Notes under the pieces: model-generated
What the model was told of the DNA's origin: nothing
Databases searched by the model: none
The model's input: only the letters and a program-made list of their open reading frames with translations
NCBI GenBank assembly: GCA_030248065.1
Contig: JASAMV010003005.1
Location: 107,435-171,434, forward strand
DNA from: Rhynchonema sp. JSB1_4
Taxonomy: Eukaryota > Nematoda > Chromadorea > Monhysterida > Xyalidae
Reading direction: 5' to 3'
Length of the DNA: 64,000 nt
Part shown: positions 47,501 to 57,365 of the stretch, in pieces
Position numbering within the stretch: the first letter of the stretch is position 1
How the letters are laid out: each line of letters opens with the position of its first letter
Position numbers and translations under genes: made by a program

Positions 47501-48939
47501 ACAGCTCGATTAGACAGCCATGAGATGTGACCGAAAACTGGTCAATTTTTGACTCACTTTGGCAACAGGGGATCGACTTTGTCCCAAGTTAGGTCTTCGA
47601 CCACTTGATTATGCGTGAATTCCAAATGTGCGATCCATTTGAGTCGATGCTGCGGATCTTCGATGAAGGGAATTGACAGAATTTTCGATGACGTTTGTTC
47701 GGGGCCGTCCTCCGCCTCTACTTTGAATCCGAATTCGTCCCATCTGCAAGGATAAGTTCATTATTATTTCACCAACTTGTGCATAAGAACTGATAAATTG
47801 GAAACGTTTATGTTTGTACTTGTATAAACCAACCGATAGTCACTGTGATCTTCCTTGGCGAGTTTCATCGCGTTCGGTGGGCAGATCTTCGGATGCAGCG
47901 CCGAGAACGGCCCGCCCAACGGCACACGAGGTCGGTCTTTGAGCGAAACACGTTGACACGACAATGACAGACCCTCTTCGTGGGGACCATCCAATTCTTG
48001 TTCGTCTTCATCGCTCTCTTCGCCCGACAGACCGACGCTCGACGCGAATTTGGCTGAACTGCCTGCAAACCACAAAGCAGCTGCCAGATCGTCAACACCA
48101 CTTGCCACCTTTTGCCACTAAAAGATTAAAGCCACTGAAAAACGGCATGTATCCACAAATTCAGGACGTTTTTATAGACCTCCAGATCAGTGGTGTCGTT
48201 GAGAAATCGAAATTTTCCCATACCCAGCCCAATTTTCGGGAAATTTCCCATACATACCCCCTAAAATCAAAAATTTCCCACACCAGGGGGTTTCTCTAAA
48301 AACTCAAAAATTTCCTATACCCGAGGGTGGGGGTTTTGAAAAAATGACCCCAAAAATCTTCTAAAAGTACCAAAAATTGGTCTAAAAGTGCTTAAAACTG
48401 AGTTAATTTTTGACATTTTTGGACGAAAAATGGTCAATTTTGGTACTTCTCGGGATCAAAAAGTCATTTCTTAGGGGTGCTTGTTCCAAAAGTGAAAAAT
48501 TTCCCATACCCCCGGCCGATTTCCCATACCCCATACCAGGGGGGTAACCCCCCTAACGACACCACTGCTCCAGATTTCTCACGGAGGTCATCTACTGTAC
48601 TGCCCTCAATAGAAGGGGGCCTTGGCTTTCAATTTTTTCAATTGAGTTGATGAAATAGGTTCTTCTATTGCGGCACGTCAATGTATTGTGCCCTTTCATT
48701 CAGGTGGGCTTGAGGACTCTCAACTCTGTTACCTTCAACAACGTAACAGCAGTGAGTTTTGCCCGTTTCGGCCTGTTTGCCCTCATCCAATTTTGGTGTT
48801 CTTGCGGAACGATAATCAAAATCACTTAAAAACTCTGGCTCCAGCGATCGCGCGAACGATGACAAGGTAGTCCAAAACCAAACCCCTTTATGCATCCGAC
48901 TTCTTTTTCTTTCTCACCTTGTTTGTACTTGGCTGACAT
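41589..48939 (-). CDS. SGSM3: SGSM3 homologue: TBC-SH3-RUN Rab regulator
   Basis: Small G-protein signalling modulator; the TBC domain acts on Rab GTPases and RUN binds Rap/Rab-type partners at membranes. Nineteen minus-strand exons: 48918-48939, 47834-48062, 47558-47743, 47234-47417, 46851-46962, 46519-46658, 45900-46097, 45326-45516, 44974-45097, 44764-44909, 44378-44492, 44200-44320, 44027-44133, 43867-43938, 43495-43692, 42458-42580, 42164-42271, 41988-42100, 41589-41739. The total is 2640 nt, 879 residues, with every phase closing. TBC spans about residues 150-380: [11 protein letters not shown], Arg finger in IEKDLLR, Gln finger in GYCQGTG. SH3 is at about 575-625 ([37 protein letters not shown]). 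RUN is at about 650-835 ([34 protein letters not shown]). The C-terminus [11 protein letters not shown] matches the family end. It is longer than human SGSM3 (about 750 residues), partly through an acidic N-terminal segment ([18 protein letters not shown]). The 22-nt first exon encodes MSAKYKQ. Catalytic fingers are intact. Confidence 0.96.
42880..43139. mobile_element. hAT-type MITE in an SGSM3 intron (260 bp)
   Basis: It begins CAGTGTTGTGG and ends CAGTCACAGCACTG. It is flanked by TCAGAAGA on the left and CCAGAAGA on the right (7 of 8 match), as expected for an aged 8-bp hAT duplication. The interior repeats GGGGGAGATAC-TGTACC phrases. Inserted inside an older repeat at 42711-43170. Confidence 0.85.
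45729..45830. repeat. G/C homopolymer-rich patch in an SGSM3 intron
   Basis: CAGTGGTGTCGGGGGGG begins like the local hAT termini, followed by long G, C and T runs. The partner end is not found, so it is a fragment. The exact run lengths should be treated as uncertain. Confidence 0.6.
48188..48567. mobile_element. hAT-type MITE in SGSM3 intron 1 (380 bp)
   Basis: A perfect 13-bp TIR, CAGTGGTGTCGTT / AACGACACCACTG, is flanked by exact 8-bp duplications CTCCAGAT (48180-48187, 48568-48575). The interior reiterates TTTCCCATACCC and its variants. It carries no ORF and is non-autonomous. Confidence 0.95.
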
Positions 48940-49451
48940 TGTTGTGCTCACTGCGTTGTTTGTTTGTCGCCAGTCAGTCAACACACCTCATGTACTGCTT
49001 TCAGTTTCACCTTCCGCATGAAGCAGATGCCCGCTGCCCGGCCCAGGGTGGTAAGACCAATTCGTCTCTCTACGTGTGAATAGCATAGGACTGGACGGGA
49101 AAATAGCCCACTTGAAGAGCTTGATCACGCAACTTGATCATGCAATATAGTCGGAAAGAAAGTTTTAGCTGCAATCAGCAGCTTACAGAACGTATCTAAA
49201 ACAATTTTTACCCGTTGGGCTTTATGTTGTCTTAAAACCAAAGCATAAATATTGAGCAAATGGTTAGAAAATTTTCTTCTGAACCCCCACTGAACTTCTA
49301 TTTTTTCACTAGGGTGTCGAGGTCAATTTGGGGGAGGGTTCTATTGGGGGGAAGGGGGCGGCGTGGGGTCAATTATTGGGGGTTCTATTTTTTCACTCAC
49401 TCAAATCTGAAAAAATCACTTACGAAAAGATGGGTTTTAGATGTATGTTAT
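48940..49451. other. Upstream of SGSM3; start of the repeat field
   Basis: No gene is supported. From about 49300 the phrases TTCTATT-GGGGG-TCAATTATTGGGGG appear, matching the family at 51182-52039. Confidence 0.5.
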
Positions 49452-50082
49452 CATAGTAGTGGCTGGGTGGGGGGTTGGGGGGTTACCCCCTCTCAGTACT
49501 TACCTAACACAAAACTCTATGTTATGCTCTATAATTGTGTTTAAGGGTGTTGAATCTTCACTTATTTGCCTTATTATGTCATCAATGACTGTGTAAACTA
49601 TGTTTAATACAACAAAAAGCCACCTATCGCTATGTGGGATACCGCACCAGTTGGGTGGGGTCTTTTGGGGGGGCCTGGGCACGATACCACTTTTGACCCC
49701 ATACCAATCCCCAAGTAGCCCCTCTCAGTACTTACCTACCACAAAACCCGAGGGGGATTGGGGGGGGGTTGAGTACTTACCTCTCACAACTCCAAATCAT
49801 ACCTCTCACAAGCAATTTTGTACCTTTTTAAGGCAAAAATCGGTGTTTTTCGACCTTATTTTCCCAAAAATCGCGCGAAACCCACCAATAATACCTATTT
49901 TTAGGCAATTTTCGGCGAAAATTTGGAAAAAGTACCATTTTTACCTAATTTTTTGGCCAAAATTGTATCACAAAAACGGTGTTTTTTTCGCCTTTTTGGG
50001 TGACCAAAATCATACCTCTCACGCTTCCGGTCCCAACCCCGCATCATACTTACCTGCCAAACATGGGCCTGCCACTGCACTG
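49452..50082. mobile_element. hAT-type element with internally duplicated host DNA
   Basis: The left end is CATAGTAGTGGCTGG and the right end CCTGCCACTGCACTG. Exact 8-bp duplications TATGTTAT lie at 49444-49451 and 50083-50090. The interior at 49516-49640 repeats the DNA that follows the right duplication (50083-50215), so a tandem duplication with loss of part of one element copy has occurred here. Confidence 0.8.
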
Positions 50083-50340
50083 TATGTTATGCTCTATAAT
50101 TGTGTTTAAGGGTGTTGAATCTTCACTTATTTGCCTTATTATGTCATCAATGACTTTGTAAACTACGTTTAATACAACAATAAAGCCTTACCATACCGCT
50201 ATGTGGGGTACCGCAAAAGTTGAGGAGGGGGTTCTATTATTTGGGGAGGTTCTATTCTTGGGGGTTCTATTTTTCACTCGGTCCAATTTAGGGGGTTCTA
50301 TTATTGGGGGAGGTCAATTTTTTGGGGCTTCTATTTCCGA

Positions 50341-50755
50341 CAGTGCTGTGGCTGGGGGGGTCCCCCCCAATGGTACCCTACCCGCCCCGGCCTGGTACGC
50401 TACCCCCCTACCCGCCCCGCTCTGGTACCCTACCCCCTACCCGCCCCGCCCTGGTACCCTACCCGCCCCGATTTTTGCCCTCAAAATGCCCATTTTTTGG
50501 TCAAAAATGCCCAAATTTCGACCGAAAACGCTAAAAAGTGCAAAAAATTTCGCGCTGCGCGCGATATATGTACTTTTTAGTACATAAAAACAGGCACGCG
50601 AAAAAACTTATGTTGTACCCTACCCGCCCCGAAAAATCTCCCCCCCCCAAACCGGATTCCCCCCCCCCAAGATCCCAGGTACACTACCCCCCTACCCGCC
50701 CCGGATTTTTCCACCTATGTACCCTACCCGCCCCGCAAAAGTAGCCACAGCACTG
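50341..50755. mobile_element. hAT-type MITE, 415 bp
   Basis: Ends CAGTGCTGTGGCT and GTAGCCACAGCACTG. Exact 8-bp duplications ATTTCCGA at 50333-50340 and 50756-50763. The interior repeats GTACCCTACCCGCCCCG many times. It sits in the 3' terminus of an older TA-type element ending at about 50773. Confidence 0.95.
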
Positions 50756-50777
50756 ATTTCCGACAATACGGTACATA

Positions 50778-51179
50778 CCGTAAAAACCTAAATACAGCCC
50801 CCCCGGAATAGAGCCCCCCCAAAGGGGTCAGTGAATTAATAGAGCCCCTCCCCCGGAATAGAGCCCCCTGGCCCTGGCCCTAAGTAAACATCCCCTGGAC
50901 AGTAGTGCATGGAGGCTTGATAGTGGTGCACAGGTAAATTTATGCACGTTTGTTGTTCGTTCAGAGCACATAAAACGCCTTTTATTGACGAATAGACACG
51001 AATAAATACGATTAAGTGAAAAAACATCGTTTCAAATCCCTCTTTAGGGGTTTTTGGGGGTATTTCTGGGAAAATTTTTTCAGGTTTGGGTCAGTGAATT
51101 AATAGAGCCCCCCGTAACAGAGCCCCCAAAATGGGGTCACTGAATTAATAGAGCCCCCCTTCTATTTAGGTTTTTACGG
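50778..51179. mobile_element. TA-flanked MITE, family C
   Basis: TIR CCGTAAAAACCTAAATA / TATTTAGGTTTTTACGG with TA on both sides. The interior repeats ATAGAGCCCCCC-type phrases around a unique middle. It abuts family B at 51182 through a shared TA. Confidence 0.85.
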
Positions 51180-51181
51180 TA

Positions 51182-52039
51182 CCGTATTGTCGGAAATAGA
51201 ACCCGGGTGGTCTATTTTTTTACTGGGGTCATTTTGGGGGGTTCAATTTATGGGGGGTCAATTATTGGGGGGTTATATTTTTCATTTGGCCCCCCGACGA
51301 AAAAAATCGTTGTTACTGATGCCCATAAAAATGGATTGTTTTCGGTATTTTCTAACTTCAACAGCGGCAATTATGCTTAAAAAGCTGTATTCTGTTGTGT
51401 ACGCAAGCTTAAACAACGTTTGACACACCAACACAGCCCCACCATACCACTAATCTGTGGTACGGTGAAGGTTGGGGGTGGGGTTCTATTAACGGGGGGG
51501 GGGGTCAATTAATGGGGGCGGGGGGTTCCATTTTTGATTTCGAGCCATTTAGGGAGGTTCAATTAATGGGGGGGGTCAATTACCGTATTGTCGGAAATAG
51601 AACCCGGGGGGTCTATTTTTTCACTGGGGTCATTTTGGGGGGGTTCAATTTATGGGGGGGGGTCAATTATTGGGGGGTTATATTTTTCATTTGGCCCCCC
51701 GACGAAAAAAATCATTATTAATAATGCCCTTAAAAATGGCTTGTTTTCGGTATTTTCTACCTTTAACAGCGTCGATTATGCTTAAAAAGCTGTGTTCTGT
51801 TGTGTACGCAAGCTTAAACAACGTTTGACACAACAACACAGTCCTACCATACCACTAATCTGTGGTACGGTGAAGGTTGGGGGTGGGGTTCTATTAATGA
51901 GGGGGGTCAATTAATGGGGGGTTCTATTTTTGATTTCGAGCCATTTAGGGGGGGTTCAATTAATGGGGGGTCAATTAATGGGGGGGGGGTTCTATTTCCG
52001 ACAATACGGTAATGGGGGGTTCTATTTCCGACAATACGG
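51182..52039. mobile_element. TA-flanked MITE, family B, carrying a nested sibling
   Basis: TIR CCGTATTGTCGGAAATAGAA and complement. The outer copy (51182-51580 plus 52012-52039) is split by a full second copy at 51583-52009, inserted at a TA in its 3' part. The two share the same interior (GAAGGTTGGGGGTGGGGTTC and others). Phrases TTCTATT and GGGGTCAATTAATGGGG repeat at both ends. Confidence 0.85.
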
Positions 52040-52084
52040 TAATCAAGTTTGTTGATCATGATGGTTATGAGCATCGATTCCTAT

Positions 52085-52461
52085 CAGAGGTGGGAATCGG
52101 GCCGGCCCGAACGGTCGGGCCGGGCCGACTTTTCGGAATGTCGGGCCGGGCCGGGGTGGCCGGCCCGAAAAGGCCCGACATCATCGAATTTCAATAAAAA
52201 ATCGTGATTTTTTAGGCTAAATTTGCCAAAATTTCTCGCGATTCTGCAAATTAGTACCGACTTCCATGATTATCAGGTATTTTTAAACCAAAAAACAGTA
52301 ATTTTTGCACCAAAAAAATTGCTTCAAAATATCATCAGAAAAAGTCGGGCCGAAAAAATCGGGCCGGGCCGGGCCGACTTTTTTCCAAGTGGGCCGGGCC
52401 GACCCCCGGACCTCGTCGGGCCGGGCCGGGCCGGGGTAACCCGGCCCGATTCCCACCTCTG
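52085..52461. mobile_element. hAT-type MITE, GGGCCGGGCC family, copy 1 (377 bp)
   Basis: TIR CAGAGGTGGGAATCGGGCC and complement, with exact 8-bp duplications ATTCCTAT at 52077-52084 and 52462-52469. The arms are runs of GGGCCGGGCC around an AT-rich centre. Confidence 0.95.
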
Positions 52462-52818
52462 ATTCCTATTCGTGCTCAAAGTGCTCTTTAGCTAGCACGT
52501 GCACCCACTGCAAAAAACTTGCTCATTATCGACAATATCAAGCACTTCCACCGTCGAAGAACGTCGAACTTCGACCGACGTTGTAAAACAGAGGTCGCAA
52601 TCGGGCCGGCCCGACCTCGGGCCGGGCCGGGCCGAGCCGGGCCGGGCCGCGATTTTGGGCTTTTGGCTCGGGCCGGGCCGGGCCGGAGATTTGGAGGGTC
52701 GGGCCGGGCCGGGCCGGGCCGGGCACCCCGGCCCGAAGCTTCTGAAGTGACTTATTTTACTGAAAAAGTGGGGTTTTTTTGTCCAAAATACTAAAATTTC
52801 TGACGGATTCAGCAAGTA

Positions 52819-53243
52819 CCGTATTCCCTAAAATAGAGCCCCCCCCAAAAATAGAGCCCCCCAAAAATACAGCCCCCCCCTAAACGGGGTCAGTGAAAAA
52901 ATAGAGCCCCCCCCAATATACGGCCCCCCCCCCGTGGAATTCCCCGCTTGGGGGTCGTAAAGTCAAGTTCTTGTATACGACACATTATGTACAACGTTTG
53001 TGGTTGAGTACATGATGACGTAAAGCCTTTTATGGAAGATCTGCACCTAAAAACACTCAATAATGAAATGACCAGTAACACCCTGACAGAACTCCATTTT
53101 AGGGGCATTTTTGGGAACATTTTTTGAGATTTTGGGCAGCGAAAAAATACAGCCCCCCCAAAATAGAGCCCCCCAAAAATACAGCCCCCCCCTAAAAGGG
53201 GTCAGTGAAAAAATACAGCCCCCCTTGTATTTTAGGTGATCAG
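52819..53243. mobile_element. TA-flanked MITE resembling family C
   Basis: Left end CCGTATTCCCTAAAATA and right end TATTTTAGGTGATCAG, each next to TA. The interior repeats ATAGAGCCCCCC and ATACAGCCCCCC. Its terminal match to family C is partial. Confidence 0.7.
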
Positions 53244-53250
53244 TATTGTC

Positions 53251-55113
53251 CAGTGGTGTGGCTAACCAGGCGTGCAATCAACCTACTGTACCACCAGAAA
53301 GGCCTGAAATCAACCTACCTACTGTACCGACCGGCCGAGCTAGGGGGGAACAAAATTTTTCATGTCCAAGTTTAGATGAAAATGTACTCTAAAACCCTCA
53401 AAATTTTTCGATTATTTGGAATGAAAAATATGGATTTTATACCATTTTGAGCCAAAAATAGCAACCTACTGTACAGTGTTGGAGGTACTCTGGAGGGGGG
53501 GATACCTACTGTACCGCGCTCGGAGAGGGGGGGATACCTACTGTACCAGAGCCGATGGCCTGGGGGGGGTTATGTACCTAGGGGGGGGGTTTGGGGGGGG
53601 GGGTTGGGGGGGTTAGGTTTTGGGGTGAAAATTTTTTATGTGTTTATTATGTGTGGAATCGTGTGAAAACGTAGTATTTGCGCGCGTAGCGCGCGAATTT
53701 CGGGTAATTTGAGGTAAAAACCACTGATTTTGCACTAATTTCGGCCATTTTGGTCAAAAATTGGCACTTTTGGGGCAAAATCGGGGGGGATACCTACTGT
53801 ACCGGGGTGAAAATCGGGGGGGATACCTACTGTACCATACCAAACATCGGGGGGGATACCTACTGTACCAGGCGAGGGGGGGATACCTACTGTACTGGGG
53901 GGGCCATAGTAGTGGCTGGGGGGGGTTGGGGGGGGGGGGGTTTACCCCCCCCCCCCTCTCAGTACCTACCTACCACAAAACCCGAGGGGGGGGGGCTGGG
54001 GGGGTTGAGTACTTACCTCTCACAACTCCAAATCATACCTCTCATAAGCAATTTTATACCTTTTTAAGGCAAAAATCGGTGTTTTTCGACCTTATTTTCC
54101 CAAAAATCGCGCGCTGCAAACCCACACATAATACCTGTTTTTAGGCGATTTTCGGCGAAAATTTTGAAAAAGTACTATTTTTACCTCAATTTTTGGCCAA
54201 AATTGTATCACAAAAACGGTGTTTTTTCGCCTTTTTGGGTGACCAAAATCATACCTCTCACGCTTCCGGTCCCAACCCCGCATCATACTTACCTCCCACA
54301 CATGGGCCTGCCACTACACTGGGGGGGGGGGCCCGTGTAGTGGCAGGCAAATGGTTGCAAGGTACCCTTGGGGGGGGATGGATCCAGATGGTTGCAAGGT
54401 ACCCCCCTACCCAGCCTCCGGGAGGTTGCAAGGTACCCCTGAGGTCCGAAAAAAGGGTGTTTTTTGCATGCATTATACTGCAAATTTGGCCGAAAAATTG
54501 GTACTTTTTTGCATTTTGGCCGGAAATTTGCCTAAAATACCTATTATATGCAGGTTTGCGCGCGGAGCGCGCGATTTTTGGGGTTTTGAGGTCGAAAAAC
54601 ACCCATTTTTGCCTATAAAAACCATAAATTGATGGTTGCAAGGTACCCTCCGGGGTGGTTGCAAGGTACCTACCCTTCCCCCCCCCATCCCCCCCCCAAG
54701 GGGTGGTTGCAAGGTACCTACTCCTTAGGGGGGGGAATCCCCCCCCCCCATCCCCCCCAGCCACTACACTGGGGGGGGCTACCCCCCCCCCCCCCAAACT
54801 TCCCCCACCTCCAACACTGCTACTGTACCAGCCGGGGGGCGGCGACGCATTTTGGGAAAAGCTAGTCCCGTTTCAAAATTGACTTCCCTTTTTCTCAGGC
54901 TTAGGCTTGGGCTTACTATTAGGCTTAGGCTTAGGCTTAGGCCAAGCCTTGAGCCAACCCGTGCCTTCTATCGCGAAATCGAAAATTCGCGTTTTCTCTC
55001 TGTCAAGGCAACGGGACTAGCTTTTCCCAACATGCGGCGGCGACCTAGCTACTGTACCAGGACGGCGCGTCGGTACCTACTGTACCAGGGGGGACCCCCC
55101 AGCCACACCATTG
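53251..55113. mobile_element. 1.86-kb hAT-type composite
   Basis: Left end CAGTGGTGTGGCTAACC and right end CCCAGCCACACCATTG, with exact 8-bp duplications GTATTGTC at 53243-53250 and 55114-55121. The interior repeats GATACCTACTGTACC. It contains at least two further hAT-like units, with ends near 53893/54321 and 54333/54771 and phrases TACCTCTCAC and GGTTGCAAGGTACC, plus the small element at 54847-55035. Confidence 0.9.
54847..55035. mobile_element. 189-bp TIR element with 9-bp duplication and TTAGGC repeats
   Basis: Ends GCATTTTGGGAAAAGCTAG and complement, with exact 9-bp duplications GGCGGCGAC at 54838-54846 and 55036-55044. Nine-base duplications are typical of Mutator-like elements. The interior at about 54898-54943 holds five TTAGGC hexamers plus variants. 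Confidence 0.88.
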
Positions 55114-55383
55114 GTATTGTCTATCTGGCGACTTTTTGATGGAAAACAATGAAATTTCAACAAAAAAAATTGATTCAAAAATCGCAAAAATTATGACAAA
55201 AATTGGGTTAAATAAAATCTGAGCCAAAAATTCGGGCCGGGCCGGGCCGGGCCGGAGATTTGGGGGTTCGGGCCGGGCCGGGCCGGAGATTTGGGGGTAC
55301 GGGTCGGGCCGGGCCGGAGATTTGGGGGCTCGGGCCGGGCCGGGCCGGCTAAACCCGGCCCGATTGCGACCTCTGTTGTAAAA

Positions 55384-55856
55384 TCAAACGCCGACGTAAA
55401 TCAAAGGTAAAATCAATGGAAGAGAAATTTCAATGTGGAGGAACAGAACTTTGCAAGAACGCAAGTGGACTGGGCGACAGGAGGTGCTTCAACCGGCACT
55501 ACCCTTCAACCTGGGGGTTTAGTTCCAGCCAGTCTTCTTCAATTTTATCGTTGGAATAATGTTTGGAAACTTTCGTTAATGAATGATCAACCATGGAACA
55601 TGTGATATCTTAGTACCAGCAAATTTGGATTGGGATCATTGCAGATTTTGCGATTGCCAACTTGTTTGCTGTGAATGGGCACAGCGATGTGATGTATCAC
55701 AGCCTTATGTAATGTCCTAAACGCATGGGACGATGTCCGTTCTGAACTGTCACAGCGTTTTCCAGGAACGCGTCCGAATTTTATATGTAATTTCTCAAAA
55801 TGTCCACGGCCACCACTGCCCTTTGTTTTTGCTTCTGCCCCTGCTCATTGTTTTAT
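55384..55856. other. Spacer, nothing supported
   Basis: No ORF with coding character and no clear repeat ends. Confidence 0.4.
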
Positions 55857-55980
55857 ACTCAGACGTTTTTCTGTTAAACGAGATATGAAGCATTGTACGG
55901 AACGCCATGTGTGATAAATGATAAACGAAACACTCCAAAAAGTTAAGCTTTTTTGAAGCACAATTTTAGCATAATTTAAA

Positions 55981-56316
55981 GCATCTGTTGTGAATGAAAT
56001 AAGTTGTCAATTACAAACAAAAATTCTCTAATTATCAAGCCCGTTGTTTGTGCTTTCCAAGTTTTCAAAACCCTACACAGCTCACACAATGTTTACCACA
56101 ACATGCGCAAGGCAGCCAATCTCACAGCGCACAGCGCACTACAACACACAGCCGGCGGGGATAGATGATTCAGCTTTGTGTGTGTGTGTGCCCTGTGGGA
56201 ATGGCTGCCTTGCGCATGTTGTGGTAAACATTGCATACTGAAAAGCACAAACAACGGACTTGACAATTAGAGGATTTTATTTGTAATTGACAACTTATTT
56301 CATTCACCACAGATGC
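55981..56316. mobile_element. Foldback element, 336 bp
   Basis: Arms GCATCTGTTGTGAATGAAAT and complement extend about 130 bp, including AAGCACAAACAACGG and ACAACATGCGCAAGGCAGCC. A (TG)n run lies at the tip. Confidence 0.88.
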
Positions 56317-56350
56317 CCAAAAGTATAGGCAAACCAGCCATACTTTACAG

Positions 56351-56365
56351 CAGTGGCGGATCCAG
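56351..56365 (+). mobile_element. Orphan hAT terminus CAGTGGCGGATCCAG
   Basis: A classic hAT start sequence. No matching right end was found before the next element, so it appears truncated. It is followed by two GCGCGCGAAGCGCGCG hairpins. Confidence 0.5.
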
Positions 56366-56674
56366 CTTTTGGCCAAGGGAGGGGCCAATTCCAAAAAGTC
56401 ATTTTTATCTAGGGCTTGTTCAATTTTTGAAAAGTCATTTTATCCAATGCTTGTTTGGAATTCCGCGTTTTTTACACAAATATTAGACAAAATGTGAGTA
56501 TGCGCGCGAAGCGCGCGAAATTTTTGCACTTTTTACGGGCGCGAAAGCCAAATTTCATTGAAAATTGGTGTATCTGACGCGCGAAGCGCGCGATTTTTGG
56601 ACATTTTAAGTGTATGAGAGTGAAAATCCTGCGATTTAGGGGGTCCTTTTTCCTTCTTCCTTCCGAAACGGTGG

Positions 56675-56896
56675 CTAGACCATACCGTACACCCTGAATT
56701 CTTACACAGCTAAAATGTTTCAGGTTACTGTAGCCACGTCGCGTGTGGCTTGCGTGTGAAACCGCCAAGATCATGAAACATTTAGGCTGCGTTTATGTAC
56801 AGTATGTTGTGTATCGGCTAACCGCGGGAGACGTGGCTACAGTAACCCGAAACATTTTAAGTGTGTTAGAATTCAGGGTGATACGGTATGGTCTAG
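56675..56896. mobile_element. MITE family 1, copy 2 (222 bp)
   Basis: Same TIR and interior as 22282-22496, with a few substitutions and small indels. Flanking CTGCAAAGCA...GCTGGTTTGCC is shared too. Confidence 0.9.
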
Positions 56897-57007
56897 GTCT
56901 GCAAAGCAGGGCTGGTTTGCCTTTGTGCTAGGGTACTTCAAAAGGCTTGATTTTTTGGAGTGTTTCGTTTATCATTTATGACATGGCGTTTCGTACAATG
57001 CTTTGTA

Positions 57008-57302
57008 AAGGCAATCTACGGGAGGTTGTCACGCAGCCCCCGAATACCGTAACCCACCGTAATATTGATCTGCAAGGATCGTGTCGAGACCAATTTGTTT
57101 TTTATCTATGTTTTGCGTGTTAGCGCCAACACCAACCAACATTTCGAAGTTTTGGTGATCGACGCGCACGATGACAATTTCCAGCTTGCTGCCGCTAATA
57201 CACGTGTCGATAAGCAGCGAGCAGCATGGGTCTCGCAACGATCTCGCTTGCGGTGGGTTACGGTATCCGGGGGCTGAGTGACAACCTATCGTAGACTGCC
57301 TT
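57008..57302. mobile_element. MITE family 2, copy 2 (295 bp)
   Basis: Nearly identical to 24761-25056, flanked by TA. It interrupts the right arm of the 55857-57331 foldback, so it is the younger insertion. Confidence 0.92.
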
Positions 57303-57365
57303 TATCTCGTTTAACAGAGAAACGTCTGAGTACAAGACGCTGGCTGAAAATATCTTAGATTGGAT

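Larger units (their letters stand above)
52589..55375. mobile_element. hAT-type MITE, GGGCCGGGCC family, copy 2, with nested insertions
   Basis: TIR CAGAGGTCGCAATCGGGCC and complement, with exact 8-bp duplications TTGTAAAA at 52581-52588 and 55376-55383. Removing the elements at 52819-53243 and 53251-55113 leaves a unit of about 500 bp like copy 1. Confidence 0.93.
55857..57331. mobile_element. Large foldback element with insertions
   Basis: The outer arms ACTCAGACGTTTTTCTGTTA (left) and its complement near 57303-57331 continue inward (GATAAACGAAACACTCCAAA, left 55918-55945; right about 56950-56975). The right arm is interrupted by the 295-bp MITE at 57008-57302. The interior is filled by elements at 55981-56316 and 56675-56896 and by an orphan hAT end at 56351. 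Confidence 0.8.

Noticed and set aside
54898..54943. TTAGGC run as a chromosome end or healed break
   Set aside because: It lies wholly inside a small TIR element with an exact 9-bp target duplication and has non-telomeric DNA on both sides.
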